64,000 nucleotides of DNA from an uncultured bacterium (GTDB lineage Bacteria; Bacillota_I; Bacilli_A; RF39; UBA660): contig CAMNUE010000002.1 in the NCBI GenBank assembly GCA_946560065.1, positions 1 through 64,000 on the forward strand, in the 5' to 3' direction. A program made the translations under genes and the position numbers. Each line of letters begins with the position of its first letter. Positions within the stretch are counted from its first letter, which is position 1. Positions 20,536 through 30,451 of this stretch are shown in pieces. Under the pieces are notes generated by a model, which was not told the DNA's origin, did not search any database, and saw only the letters and a list, made by a program, of their open reading frames with translations.

Positions 20536-21510
20536 TCAACCTATTAGCTTCGCATGAACTACCTTTCTTCCCTTATTATCATCTGTACAAGTAGATAAAG
20601 TAATAATCTTATCATTAGCATCTAAATTAACATTAAACTTATAATTACTTCTATCAACTAAAGTATCTAAAAACTTTTTATACTCACTATTATTATTAAA
20701 ATTATTACTTAAATAATAAATCTCTGGTTCAATAGAATAACAAGAAAAAACTTCATAAACATATCTTTTATTTTCAGTAACAACAATTATTCTATGATTA
20801 GAACTCTTAAACCACTTATCAGTAAAAACATTAGATAAACTACCAAAACCTGTTTTATTAAGTAAATTATGACCATAAAATATCGTATTTGAATCAGACA
20901 TTTCTTTAGAATTTCTAAAATCCATAAAAGTCCAGCCACTTACTTTAATTTCTTTCTTTATATTATGATTTAAATAATAATCATTATCAACAGTTTGAAC
21001 AATAGGATAATTAATACTTGTTCCATCTACAATCAACCAAGCAACCACATCACCATTAACCTCTTTTAACTCATTGAAATTAATATCATCTACTTTCATT
21101 TTTCCATACTTACTATAAAGATTTGTTTCCATTTGTAAAGCTTTATCTGTCGGAGTTGAAGTGACTTCTTCCCCATTTTGTGCACTATTCAAATCATTAT
21201 CTTCTATATTATTAACCTTAGAATCATCTATATAAACTACTTTACTATCATTATACAAATAAGTATATAAAAACATAATAATAAAGAATATTAAAACAAT
21301 AAATAAAAACGAAACAGGATCACTTTGTTTTTTCTTAAAGTAACCATCAATTTTTTTAAAAATATTACAATTTTTAATTCGACCAAGTAAAATAAAAGGT
21401 AATCGAATATAAAAGAAAAAGCCTTTCGCTAACAATTCACAATCATAGTAAAAACCCTTAAATATAGTCTTAAATATTCGACTAATAAATAACATAAATT
21501 TCTTAATCAT
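20536..21510 (-). CDS. Class B sortase
   Basis: VNGDVVAWLIVDGTSINYPIVQTVDNDYYLNHNIKKE...NTIFYGHNL...ITLSTCTDDNKGRKVVHAKL. Confidence 0.92.
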   Translation of the reverse strand: MIKKFMLFISRIFKTIFKGFYYDCELLAKGFFFYIRLPFILLGRIKNCNIFKKIDGYFKKKQSDPVSFLFIVLIFFIIMFLYTYLYNDSKVVYIDDSKVNNIEDNDLNSAQNGEEVTSTPTDKALQMETNLYSKYGKMKVDDINFNELKEVNGDVVAWLIVDGTSINYPIVQTVDNDYYLNHNIKKEIKVSGWTFMDFRNSKEMSDSNTIFYGHNLLNKTGFGSLSNVFTDKWFKSSNHRIIVVTENKRYVYEVFSCYSIEPEIYYLSNNFNNNSEYKKFLDTLVDRSNYKFNVNLDANDKIITLSTCTDDNKGRKVVHAKLIG

Positions 21511-22193
21511 ATTATTTCTTCATCCTCTAAAGAATTATCATTTTTACTAATATTTACTTGGTTTTTAATTTGAGAATTATCTTTTTCATCAGTTTGTCCA
21601 TTACTTGAAACTTTATCTTTTTGCTCTTTAGCTTGAACACTTTTTTTTAGTGATGTATCCTCAACTAAATAACTACTCTGAATAACAGGTTCTACATAAT
21701 AATTACTATTTCTATTATTATCATTATCATCTGTTTTATTTACTAAATCATTACTCTCACCTGGTAAAATATTAACTGGTTGAGTATCTTCTAAAACATT
21801 ATTAAAAGAATTATTTTGAATTGGAGAACCTTTGCTAAAATAATTAAAATTATTAAAAATTTGAGTATCAAACTGCGTACTAAGATTATTATTAATTGAA
21901 TTATCTATATGCGAAATAGAAACACTATTAAATTGATTAATTACTTGAGTATCCATAATCTCATTCGTCCAATTATCCATCTGATTATTAATATTATTAT
22001 CAAATGGAGTACTCATCATATTAGTGACATTACCATTAACATTTATTTCTTTAACAGAATCATCGTTATTAGAAACATCACTTGTATTTTCTTCTTTATT
22101 ATTCTTCTTCTCTAAAATTGTAAGAATTATTCCAGTAATAAAAGATGTCACAATTATTATTATAAAAATTATATACACAATAACCATAAACAC
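21507..22193 (-). CDS. Asn/Asp-rich single-TM hypothetical protein
   Basis: N-terminal TM followed by N/D/S-rich low-complexity tail; overlaps the sortase start. Confidence 0.6.
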   Translation of the reverse strand: MFMVIVYIIFIIIIVTSFITGIILTILEKKNNKEENTSDVSNNDDSVKEINVNGNVTNMMSTPFDNNINNQMDNWTNEIMDTQVINQFNSVSISHIDNSINNNLSTQFDTQIFNNFNYFSKGSPIQNNSFNNVLEDTQPVNILPGESNDLVNKTDDNDNNRNSNYYVEPVIQSSYLVEDTSLKKSVQAKEQKDKVSSNGQTDEKDNSQIKNQVNISKNDNSLEDEEII

Positions 22194-22263
22194 ACCTCTA
22201 TTCTTTTATATAATTATAACAAAAAAATGAAATATCTCAAAACATTTCATTTTTAATATATAA

Positions 22264-22614
22264 CTAATTTTTTGGTTTAAAAAACAATGTAAATAAAAAG
22301 GAAAATATTATTGCAGAAGTAATTCCCGCTGCTGTCATATCAAACATTCCCATAAATATTCCCATAAATCCTAAACTTTCAGCTCTTGCAAGTGCTCCAT
22401 GTATTAAGGAATGTCCAAAACTTGTAATTGGAAGTTGTGCTCCTCCACCTACTACTTTAATAATCACATCATATATTCCAAAACTATCTAAAAAAGCTCC
22501 AATAACAACTAATATACTAGTAATATGACCTGCAGTCAATTTACTATTATCCAAGATTATCTGTGAAATCATACAAATAAATCCACAAAATAAAAACGAA
22601 TTAAAAAGTAACAC
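22264..22614 (-). CDS. spoVAE: Stage V sporulation protein AE
   Basis: LTAGHITSILVVIGAFLDSFGIYD...GGGAQLPITSFGHSLIHGA. Confidence 0.92.
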   Translation of the reverse strand: MLLFNSFLFCGFICMISQIILDNSKLTAGHITSILVVIGAFLDSFGIYDVIIKVVGGGAQLPITSFGHSLIHGALARAESLGFMGIFMGMFDMTAAGITSAIIFSFLFTLFFKPKN

Positions 22615-23606
22615 TATACCACCTCCAAACTAATCGCATGACAAATAGAATTTATATTTTCTTTTTGATATACAAGTAATGGAGAAAACAAAGCTCCTGT
22701 CGCCAAAAATAATACTTTCTTTAATTTCTTTTCCTTCATCATATGATAAATATAAGAATAAACCACCAAAGCGCTACAAACAGGTCCACTTCCTCCAGCT
22801 TTTACTTCTTTTTGTTCTTCTAAATCATAAAGCATAACTCCACAATCGTTATAATTATCACTTAAATCTAAATCATAAGTATTAAGTAAGTAATCTTTTA
22901 CAATTTCTTTACCATATTTTCCTAAGTCCCCAGTAACTATCAAATCATAATAATTAGGATTTCTTCCTGTATCTTCAAAATGCTTAACTAAAGTATCAAT
23001 TGCACTAGGAGCCATAACTCTTCCCATATCATTAGGATCATTTTGCTCATAGTCAATAATTTTACCAAGTGTAGCAGATTCAACTCTTACTTCACTCTTT
23101 TCATTTGTCAATAAACAACAAGCAGCTCCTGTTGCTGTAAAAGTCGCACTACTAGGTCGAGGTGCCCCATACTCTGTTGGATACCTAAATTGTTTCTCAC
23201 TACTCATATTATGAGAAGAAACTAAACAAGCACAATTATTAATAAAATTCCCCTCTATAAAATTAGCTCCAATAATCATTCCTAAAACACTACTACTACA
23301 AGCACCATATACACCAATAAAACTATTTCCTACTCCACTAGCTCCATAAGTAGAGGCAGTTATCTGATTAAGCAAATCTCCACCTATTACTAAATCAATA
23401 GTACTTTTATTAACACCACTTTTTTTCATTATCATAACAAGAGCATCTTTAACTAATTTTATCTCAGCCTTCTCCCATGATTTTTCGCCAAAATATAAAT
23501 CATCATAAGTTTTATCAAAATAACGTCTCAAAGGACCATTCTTCTCATAAGGACCACAAACAGTTGCAGTTTCATCTATATATACATTTTTATACTTAAA
23601 AGTCAT
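22614..23606 (-). CDS. spoVAD: Stage V sporulation protein AD
   Basis: CGPYEKNGPLRRYFDKTYDDLYFGEKSWEKAE...LINQITASTYGASGVGNSFIGVYGACSSS type sequence. Confidence 0.95.
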   Translation of the reverse strand: MTFKYKNVYIDETATVCGPYEKNGPLRRYFDKTYDDLYFGEKSWEKAEIKLVKDALVMIMKKSGVNKSTIDLVIGGDLLNQITASTYGASGVGNSFIGVYGACSSSVLGMIIGANFIEGNFINNCACLVSSHNMSSEKQFRYPTEYGAPRPSSATFTATGAACCLLTNEKSEVRVESATLGKIIDYEQNDPNDMGRVMAPSAIDTLVKHFEDTGRNPNYYDLIVTGDLGKYGKEIVKDYLLNTYDLDLSDNYNDCGVMLYDLEEQKEVKAGGSGPVCSALVVYSYIYHMMKEKKLKKVLFLATGALFSPLLVYQKENINSICHAISLEVV

Positions 23607-24046
23607 CCTATCCCTCCTATGATATATCTAACCATTCCAAAAAACCAAGCCGAAACAATTCCATATATAATTACAGAACCAGCAAGTTTAAACATATTAG
23701 AACCAACTCCATATATAGGACCTTCTCTCTTATAATCAAGTGAACTACTTGTCATCGAATGAGCAAATCCCGTAATTGGAATTAATAAGCCACATCTAAA
23801 CTTTGTTACCCATTTATCAAAAAAACCTAATGCTGTAAATAAACTAGCCAAGAAAATAAAAGTAACAATCATCACTGTAGCCGCATCACTTCTAGATAAG
23901 TGAAAGTACCAACATAACCATTCAATCATTCCTTCTCCAAGTATTCCCATAACACCTCCAGATAAAAATGCAACAATCGCATTCTTTACTCTATCTTCAG
24001 GAGCCTTATGAACATCCGCAATTTTATCATATTTTGTATTTCTCAT
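23603..24046 (-). CDS. spoVAC: Stage V sporulation protein AC
   Basis: AFLSGGVMGILGEGMIEWL...CGLLIPITGFAHSMTSSSLDYKREGPIYGVGSNMFKLAGSVIIYG; start refined to MRNTKYD. Confidence 0.92.
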   Translation of the reverse strand: MRNTKYDKIADVHKAPEDRVKNAIVAFLSGGVMGILGEGMIEWLCWYFHLSRSDAATVMIVTFIFLASLFTALGFFDKWVTKFRCGLLIPITGFAHSMTSSSLDYKREGPIYGVGSNMFKLAGSVIIYGIVSAWFFGMVRYIIGGIG

Positions 24047-24101
24047 TTTAATCACCACTAGTATTTTAACCAAATAAAAAAAGATTATACAAAAATTTAG
24101 T

Positions 24102-24713
24102 CTATAATCTATCTCTAAGTTTCTGTAGAATCTTTGCTTCACATCTAGATACTTGTACCTGACTCATTCCAAGAATACTAGAAGTCTCTCTTTGAGTTAG
24201 TTCTTCATAATATCTTGCTAAAATAAGATTTCTCTCTTCACTCGGCAAATTCATAATCTCATTTCTTAAGTCTAATAACTCAGGACTAGTATCATCATAA
24301 GTTTTAACCACATTATAAACATCGTCAATTGACTCCATCTCATCAGTCGCTTGAAGTGCCATATCAACCATCTCGGGAGTAACTTCTAAATAAACCGCAA
24401 CCTCTGTATTAGTAGCTTCTCTACCAAGTCTTTGTGATATAACTTCCTTAGCTTTAATAATACTTTTCTTTAATTCAATTAAATTTTTACTAACTTTTAA
24501 ACTACTACTTTCGCGAATGTATTTATTTACTTCACCAATTATATAGTAATATGCATAAGTGGAAAACTTTGTACCTTGACTAGAATCAAAATGCTTGTAG
24601 GCATCTATTAATCCAAGCATTCCAACTTGATACAAATCATCCCTTTCAAATCTTTTAGGATACTTATTTATAATACTATATATTAACCCTTCATAGTCTA
24701 AGAGTTTATCCAT
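24102..24713 (-). CDS. Sporulation-type RNA polymerase sigma factor (SigF/SigG-like)
   Basis: DDLYQVGMLGLIDAYKHFDSSQGTKFSTYAYYYIIGEVNKYIRES...RETSSILGMSQVQVSRCEAKIL; directly upstream of spoVAC. Confidence 0.88.
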   Translation of the reverse strand: MDKLLDYEGLIYSIINKYPKRFERDDLYQVGMLGLIDAYKHFDSSQGTKFSTYAYYYIIGEVNKYIRESSSLKVSKNLIELKKSIIKAKEVISQRLGREATNTEVAVYLEVTPEMVDMALQATDEMESIDDVYNVVKTYDDTSPELLDLRNEIMNLPSEERNLILARYYEELTQRETSSILGMSQVQVSRCEAKILQKLRDRL

Positions 24714-24792
24714 TTATCCTCCTTTCATTTTTAATATAAAACTAAAGATTAATTCTTTCTAGCAATTCGACAAAGCATTTCAAAAAATTCAA

Positions 24793-24828
24793 TCGACAAA
24801 AAAAGAATAGTTTTCAAAACTACTCTTA
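24793..24828 (-). terminator. Intrinsic terminator after dut
   Basis: Minus strand GAGTAGTTTTGAAAACTATTC followed by TTTTTTT. Confidence 0.75.
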
Positions 24829-25284
24829 CTTATCTGTAGAACCAAATCCACCTTTTCTTTCACCAGTTGCATTATCACCATCACAAATTAAGTATTTCAT
24901 AAATATTACTTGTGCAACTGCATCACCTTTTTTTATTTCAAGTTCATGATCTGAACAATTAAATACTTGAACCATAAAATGTCCATCATTATCTGGATTT
25001 TCATAATAATCCGCATCAATCAATCCCAAACCATGTGGAGTAAGTAATCCTTTCTTAGGGCCACCTGATCTACTTAACAAGAAGTAAAATTCATCATCCA
25101 TACAGTAAGCTTTCAATCCAGTTGGAATAAGTGTGGGTTTAATTCCAGGCTTAAAAACTGGAATTGTAACATCTTCTGCAGCTTCAATATCATAAGCCGC
25201 CGCATTTTTTGTCTTTCTAACAGGAATATTAATTCCTTTATCTTCCCAACCTTTTGCTATTTCAAATCCTCTAACTTTTTCCAT
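24826..25284 (-). CDS. dut: dUTP diphosphatase
   Basis: AAAYDIEAAEDVTI, LLSRSGGPKKGLLTPHGLGLIDADYY, KGDAVAQVIFMKY, ERKGGFGSTDK. Confidence 0.92.
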   Translation of the reverse strand: MEKVRGFEIAKGWEDKGINIPVRKTKNAAAYDIEAAEDVTIPVFKPGIKPTLIPTGLKAYCMDDEFYFLLSRSGGPKKGLLTPHGLGLIDADYYENPDNDGHFMVQVFNCSDHELEIKKGDAVAQVIFMKYLICDGDNATGERKGGFGSTDK

Positions 25285-25293
25285 CGTAACCTC

Positions 25294-25617
25294 CTATTTT
25301 AAAATGTTAATTTCGTCTTTGCTATAATAAAGTACTCTTTTATTCAATAACTCAGAATACTCAATTTGTTTTCTAGTAGATTTCCCAACATAACCATCTT
25401 TATCTACTACTAAAACAATATCACTCTGTCTAATTTTTTCTTTTTGAACAAAATCTAAAATTCTTTTTTCTTCGTGCCCACAACCAGGGTTATCCCCTGT
25501 CTGATTATAAACAAGTGGAGACAAAACAATATAACCTCTAATTGATAAATCATATTCTAATTTTCTAAATAATTCTTCAAACCTAGTACTACCAATTAAA
25601 CATACATTAGTGTGCAT
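25294..25617 (-). CDS. Nucleoside 2-deoxyribosyltransferase-like/DUF4406-like protein
   Basis: MHTNVCLIGSTRFEELFRKLEYDLSIRGYIVLSP...QSDIVLVVDKDGYVGKSTRKQIEYSELLNK. Confidence 0.65.
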   Translation of the reverse strand: MHTNVCLIGSTRFEELFRKLEYDLSIRGYIVLSPLVYNQTGDNPGCGHEEKRILDFVQKEKIRQSDIVLVVDKDGYVGKSTRKQIEYSELLNKRVLYYSKDEINILK

Positions 25618-26143
25618 AAGCAACCTTCTCATCATTATATACGGATTTTTCTTCACCAGTATACAATACAACTTCTCCACGTCTTAACGTTTCCTGTACA
25701 TTGATAACTCTTTGATTATCCGAACCAGCCCATTTAAGTGAAGGATTTCTAAGTTCATCAACAAATTGTCCATCAACTAAAACATCTAAATAATTAAGAA
25801 CTTCTTTATCAATTATGTTTTCCATCAAGAATCCTGTCCAAGACCAAATAGTCTTGTTTGGAAATCTCTCTTTAAAAGCCTTTGCCAATTTAATAGTCCC
25901 TTTTATATTAAATGGATGCATTGGCTCTCCACCAAGAATAGATAATCCCTTAATGAATTCTTTATCACATAAGTTTAAAACTTCCTCAATAACTTCATCG
26001 GTAAACTCTTCTCCACCATTAAAGTCATGAGTATTGGGATTAAAACAATTTTTACAATTAAATGTACATCCTTGGAAAAAGATGGAAACCCTAACACCAG
26101 GGCCATCCGCAATATCCATTTTTCTTATTTTATTATATCTCAT
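25607..26143 (-). CDS. nrdG: Anaerobic ribonucleotide reductase activating protein
   Basis: DGPGVRVSIFFQGCTFNCKNCFNPNTHDF radical SAM motif, LSILGGEPMHPFN. Confidence 0.95.
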   Translation of the reverse strand: MRYNKIRKMDIADGPGVRVSIFFQGCTFNCKNCFNPNTHDFNGGEEFTDEVIEEVLNLCDKEFIKGLSILGGEPMHPFNIKGTIKLAKAFKERFPNKTIWSWTGFLMENIIDKEVLNYLDVLVDGQFVDELRNPSLKWAGSDNQRVINVQETLRRGEVVLYTGEEKSVYNDEKVAYAH

Positions 26144-26148
26144 ATTTA

Positions 26149-28338
26149 TTACGCATCCTTATTATCTACGTGAACAACACGTTCTTTTATCTCTTGAGTT
26201 CTTCCTTTATTCCAGAAATTTGAACCAATATAACCACAAGTACGTCTAGCAACATTTAATTTATCATGATCTCTATTACCACAATTTGGACAATACCATT
26301 CTAACTTATCATCAATTAATATTTCTCCAGTATATCCACATTCATGACAATAATCACTCTTAGTATTAAGTTCAGCATACATTATATTATTATAAATAAA
26401 TGTAATAACTTCCATAACAGCATCAATATTATTTGTTAAATTTGCAGTTTCAACATAACTAATAGCTCCACCTGGTGACAATTTTTGGAATTCACTCTCT
26501 AAACTTAACTTAGTAAATGCATCAATTTCTTCAAATACAGGAACATGATAACTATTAGTAATATAATTTCTATCAGTAATTCCTTTAATAACACCAAATC
26601 TATCTTTCAAACATTTAGCAAATTTATAAGTAGTTGCTTCTATTGGAGTACCATAAACACTATAATCAATATTTTCTTCAGCCTTCCACTCATTACATTT
26701 ATCTACTAAATGTTGCATAACTTCAAGACCAAACTCTTTACCTTTTCCATTATCAGTATGAGAATGTCCAGTCATATACTTAACACATTCATAAAGTCCG
26801 GCATATCCTAAAGAAATTGTTGAGTATCCTCCATGTAATAAATCATGAATAGATTCTCCCTTATCAAGTCTTGCTAAAGCACCATGTTGCCATAAAATAG
26901 GTGCAACATCACTAGTAACTTTAGAAAGTCTCTTATGACGAATTTGTAGAGCTCTATGACATAATTCAAGTCTCTCATCCATAATTCTCCAGAAATTCTC
27001 TCTATCTTTATCACTTGATAAAGCAACATCAACTAAGTTAATAGTAACAACACCTTGGTTAAATCTACCATAATATTTTCCTTTTCCTTCAACATAGTTT
27101 TTAGCCTTAGCAACATTTCCAAGTGAAATAGATCTATCTGGTGTTAAGAATGAACGACATCCCATACATGGATAACAATCACCTTCACCTAATTCATTTT
27201 TCTTTAATTCTTTCATAATCTTTTCAGAAATATAATCTGGAACCATTCTCTTAGCAGTACATTTTGCAGCTAATTCTGTTAAATAATAATATTTGCTTTT
27301 TGGATTAATATTATCTTCTTCAAGTACATATAAAAGTTTTGGGAAAGCTGGTGTAATATAAACACCTTTCTCATTCTTCATACCTTCAGTTCTCTGTTTT
27401 AATACTTCTTCAATAATCATCGCAAGTTCTTCTTTATATTCATCAGTCTCACCTAAGTACATACAAACACTTAAGAATGGAGCTTGACCATTAGTTGTTG
27501 TCATTGAGTTAATTTGATATTGGAAAGTTTGAACACCATCGGTAATTTCTTTTGCTAAATCTTCCTTAACAAACTTTTCACATTGTGCTTTTGTTAATTT
27601 TCTCTTTTTATATTTTTCTTCATAAAATTCACGAGAAGATCTAACAAAAGGAGCTAAATGTGTAAGTGTAATCGTACATCCACCATATTGACTAGAATTA
27701 ACTGCTGTAATAAGTTGTGTAGCAATTGTCATTGCTGTTAAAAATCGATGAGGTTTTTCAATCATTACTCCATTAATATTTGTACCATTCTGCAACATAT
27801 CATCAAGATTTATTAAATCACAATTATGTAATGCATTTTGTGCAAAATAATCTGCATCATGGAAATGAATTATACCATCATCATGAGCTTGTACAATGTC
27901 TTCTGGTAATAAGAAACGTCTAGTAATATCTGTACTAGTAATACCAGCAAGATAATCTCTTTGAGTAGTAACAACCTTAGCATCCTTATTAGAATTTTCT
28001 GTATTCCAATACTCACTCTCACCATCAATTAACTCTTTAATAGATTGATCTGTCGTATTACTACGACGTACTAATTCTCTTGTATAACGATATGTAATAT
28101 AATGTTTAGCAAGTTCATACTTACCAATAGACATTAATTTCATTTCAATTATATCTTGAATATCTTCAACCAAAATTCTTTTCTTACCAAGTCTTTCGAT
28201 ATATTTAATAATATTTTTTATTTGGATACTTGAAGCTCTATCTTCTTCTTCTACTTCTAAATTAGCTTTTTCAATAGCCTCCTCTATTTTAGCAGGACAA
28301 TAATCTACCATATGTCCATCACGTTTAATAACTTTCAT
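26149..28338 (-). CDS. nrdD: Anaerobic ribonucleoside-triphosphate reductase
   Basis: N-terminal ATP-cone; CHECGYTGEI...CPNCGNRDHDKLNVARRTCGYIGSNFWNKGR. Confidence 0.97.
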   Translation of the reverse strand: MKVIKRDGHMVDYCPAKIEEAIEKANLEVEEEDRASSIQIKNIIKYIERLGKKRILVEDIQDIIEMKLMSIGKYELAKHYITYRYTRELVRRSNTTDQSIKELIDGESEYWNTENSNKDAKVVTTQRDYLAGITSTDITRRFLLPEDIVQAHDDGIIHFHDADYFAQNALHNCDLINLDDMLQNGTNINGVMIEKPHRFLTAMTIATQLITAVNSSQYGGCTITLTHLAPFVRSSREFYEEKYKKRKLTKAQCEKFVKEDLAKEITDGVQTFQYQINSMTTTNGQAPFLSVCMYLGETDEYKEELAMIIEEVLKQRTEGMKNEKGVYITPAFPKLLYVLEEDNINPKSKYYYLTELAAKCTAKRMVPDYISEKIMKELKKNELGEGDCYPCMGCRSFLTPDRSISLGNVAKAKNYVEGKGKYYGRFNQGVVTINLVDVALSSDKDRENFWRIMDERLELCHRALQIRHKRLSKVTSDVAPILWQHGALARLDKGESIHDLLHGGYSTISLGYAGLYECVKYMTGHSHTDNGKGKEFGLEVMQHLVDKCNEWKAEENIDYSVYGTPIEATTYKFAKCLKDRFGVIKGITDRNYITNSYHVPVFEEIDAFTKLSLESEFQKLSPGGAISYVETANLTNNIDAVMEVITFIYNNIMYAELNTKSDYCHECGYTGEILIDDKLEWYCPNCGNRDHDKLNVARRTCGYIGSNFWNKGRTQEIKERVVHVDNKDA

Positions 28339-28406
28339 ATACTTACCTCACCTTTAACTTTTTTTAAATTACAAATTAATTATATAAGATTTATATTAAT
28401 TTCATA

Positions 28407-28422
28407 TGTTGCAAATGCAACA
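28407..28422. promoter_or_regulatory. Candidate operator TGTTGCAAATGCAACA (nrdD side)
   Basis: 16-bp near-perfect palindrome between divergent nrdD and the Crp/Fnr regulator. Confidence 0.65.
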
Positions 28423-28542
28423 CTTTACATTTTTTTAAATATATTTTTTTTATATAATTTTTAAACATAATAAAATCAACAAATATCAAAAAAACTAATA
28501 TGTAAAATGCTACATGTAAAGATTGTAAATCGAACAAATAAA

Positions 28543-28557
28543 GTTGCATTTGCAACA
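28543..28557. promoter_or_regulatory. Candidate operator GTTGCATTTGCAACA (regulator side)
   Basis: Second copy, reverse-complement identical core, upstream of the regulator start at 28597. Confidence 0.65.
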
Positions 28558-28596
28558 CTGTATTAAAGATGTTAAAATATTCTCAGAGGTGACAAT

Positions 28597-29226
28597 ATGA
28601 CTAATCTTTTTAAAAATATTTCTGATAAAAATATTGATAAATTACTTCATACCTTAAAAGCAATTACTATGAGTTATGGAAGAAATGTTGATATTTTATC
28701 TAATAATAATATGGATGACTTCTTTGCCATCATTGAAGAAGGTAATCTTCAATTAATTTATAATGATTATGATGGTAATAAAACAATTATTGAAGAATTT
28801 CATGAAGGTGAAGTTTTTGGCTCACTCATATCTCAAATTAAATCTGAAGAAATAACTTGTATTACTAAAGAAAAAACAAAAATTACTTACATCGAATTTA
28901 GTCAAATTACAAATAATGATATTATAAAAACTGACTCCTATATCATTTTTATTAAAAATCTAATTAAAATCTTAAGTGAACAAGTAACAAATAAAAACAA
29001 CCGCATTGACTTACTAACTAAAAGAACTACTCGAGATAAGATTTTAGAATATTTAAAAATACAATCTCAAAAAAAAGGAAGTAAAACATTTATACTTCCA
29101 ATAACCTATACCGAACTTGCAAACTATCTATCTGTAGATAGAAGTGCCATGACCCGTGAAATAAAATATTTAAAGAATGAAGGCTTCATCGAAACAAATG
29201 GTCGAAAAATATCTCTACTATACTAA
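28597..29226 (+). CDS. Crp/Fnr-family transcriptional regulator
   Basis: cNMP-binding-like N domain (EFHEGEVFGSL), HTH ILPITYTELANYLSVDRSAMTREIKYLKNEGFI. Confidence 0.9.
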   Translation: MTNLFKNISDKNIDKLLHTLKAITMSYGRNVDILSNNNMDDFFAIIEEGNLQLIYNDYDGNKTIIEEFHEGEVFGSLISQIKSEEITCITKEKTKITYIEFSQITNNDIIKTDSYIIFIKNLIKILSEQVTNKNNRIDLLTKRTTRDKILEYLKIQSQKKGSKTFILPITYTELANYLSVDRSAMTREIKYLKNEGFIETNGRKISLLY

Positions 29227-29229
29227 AAT

Positions 29230-29260
29230 AAAAAGCAATTAAAAATTGCTTTTTTTATAT
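29230..29260. terminator. Bidirectional intrinsic terminator
   Basis: AAAAAGCAATTAAAAATTGCTTTTTTT between convergent genes. Confidence 0.8.
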
Positions 29261-29261
29261 T

Positions 29262-29855
29262 TTATTTTTCTTTTAACCTATCATTATATATTGAAAGAAT
29301 CTCCTCTCCCATCAGTGAAGAATCTCCATCATATTTAATCTTTAAATCATTAATAGTACTTAAGTATGAATAATAATCATTATCATTTTTTAATTCAGTT
29401 GGAATAGAATCATAAAAATTTCTATCTTCATAAACTTGATTATCATATTCATCTCTAACTCTAAAGAAATTTTTCTTTGAAAATGAATTATAAACATCTA
29501 TTGGAATAGCATATTCTAAAATTACTCTATAATCTTTTTTTCTTTTATTCATTTCTTCAAAATCATCTATAAAAACAGGAGTGGTAATTTCTTCATTATC
29601 ATATAAACCATATCCTAAGTATTTAGATACATCGTTTTCTGATACTTCAATAATTGTATAACCAACATGATAATTAGAACCCTTTATATAAGTAATATTT
29701 CTTCGGAAATAAAATTCAGCATCTTTTGAAAATCTAAAGAAATGTATATACTCAATACCATCATCATAAGAATAACTATTATTTCCTGTAATAACTTCTG
29801 CTTGAGGACAATCCATATCAAATTCTCCTCGTCTAGCACACCTATATAAATACAA
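29262..29855 (-). CDS. Hypothetical protein
   Basis: Long ORF in a collinear operon; family not recognised; true start may be MDCPQAEV. Confidence 0.6.
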   Translation of the reverse strand: MYLYRCARRGEFDMDCPQAEVITGNNSYSYDDGIEYIHFFRFSKDAEFYFRRNITYIKGSNYHVGYTIIEVSENDVSKYLGYGLYDNEEITTPVFIDDFEEMNKRKKDYRVILEYAIPIDVYNSFSKKNFFRVRDEYDNQVYEDRNFYDSIPTELKNDNDYYSYLSTINDLKIKYDGDSSLMGEEILSIYNDRLKEK

Positions 29856-29874
29856 TTATATCACCCCAAATATT

Positions 29875-30447
29875 TCATTTACTTTTACCAGTTTTTTCAG
29901 TTAAATCAACTTCATAAATATTATACCAATCATCATTTTCAATTCTTTTTCCACCAAACTTTTCTATTGTTCTAATTGAAGCTGTATTCCCTGGTGCAGT
30001 TGTAATAATAGGTTTTTCCAATCCCTTATCAAGCATTGGCTTTTTAAGAATTTCTAATACTTGCAACATATATCCATTCCCTCTATATTGATGAGATAAT
30101 TTATATCCAATATTTCCAAGAAAATTATCTCTCATATCATCATAAGTAATTCTAACATTTCCAATAACTCTTCCAGTTCCAGCAATTGCAATATCAAAGT
30201 TTTCACATACCACACCTACTCTATCATAATCAGAGTTAAAATATAAATCAAGCACTCCATTAGTATAATCAGGACCTCTAACAACTAAAATTTGTCTCTT
30301 TATTTCTGCCATTTCAAGTAGTAATTCATCATAAATTCTACGACCTTCAGCACTATGAAACAATTCAATATCCATCTGATAATACTTATTTTCTAGCTCT
30401 TCTAATTTTTTCTTTAATTCAGAAATCTTTTTATCTTTATCACTCAT
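29875..30447 (-). CDS. GNAT-family N-acetyltransferase with N-terminal coiled coil
   Basis: GNIGYKLSHQYRGNGYMLQVLEILKKPMLDKGLEKPIITTAPGNTASIRTIEKFGGKRI. Confidence 0.85.
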   Translation of the reverse strand: MSDKDKKISELKKKLEELENKYYQMDIELFHSAEGRRIYDELLLEMAEIKRQILVVRGPDYTNGVLDLYFNSDYDRVGVVCENFDIAIAGTGRVIGNVRITYDDMRDNFLGNIGYKLSHQYRGNGYMLQVLEILKKPMLDKGLEKPIITTAPGNTASIRTIEKFGGKRIENDDWYNIYEVDLTEKTGKSK

Positions 30448-30451
30448 AAAT

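Noticed and set aside
21909-22230. Plus-strand ORFs opposite 21507-22193
   Set aside because: Antisense of an Asn/Asp-rich gene giving Ile/Asn low-complexity products
28407-28557. NrdR boxes upstream of nrdD
   Set aside because: Palindromes are TGTTGCAwwTGCAACA, not the ACACWATATATTGTGT-type NrdR box; assigned to the divergent Crp/Fnr regulator instead
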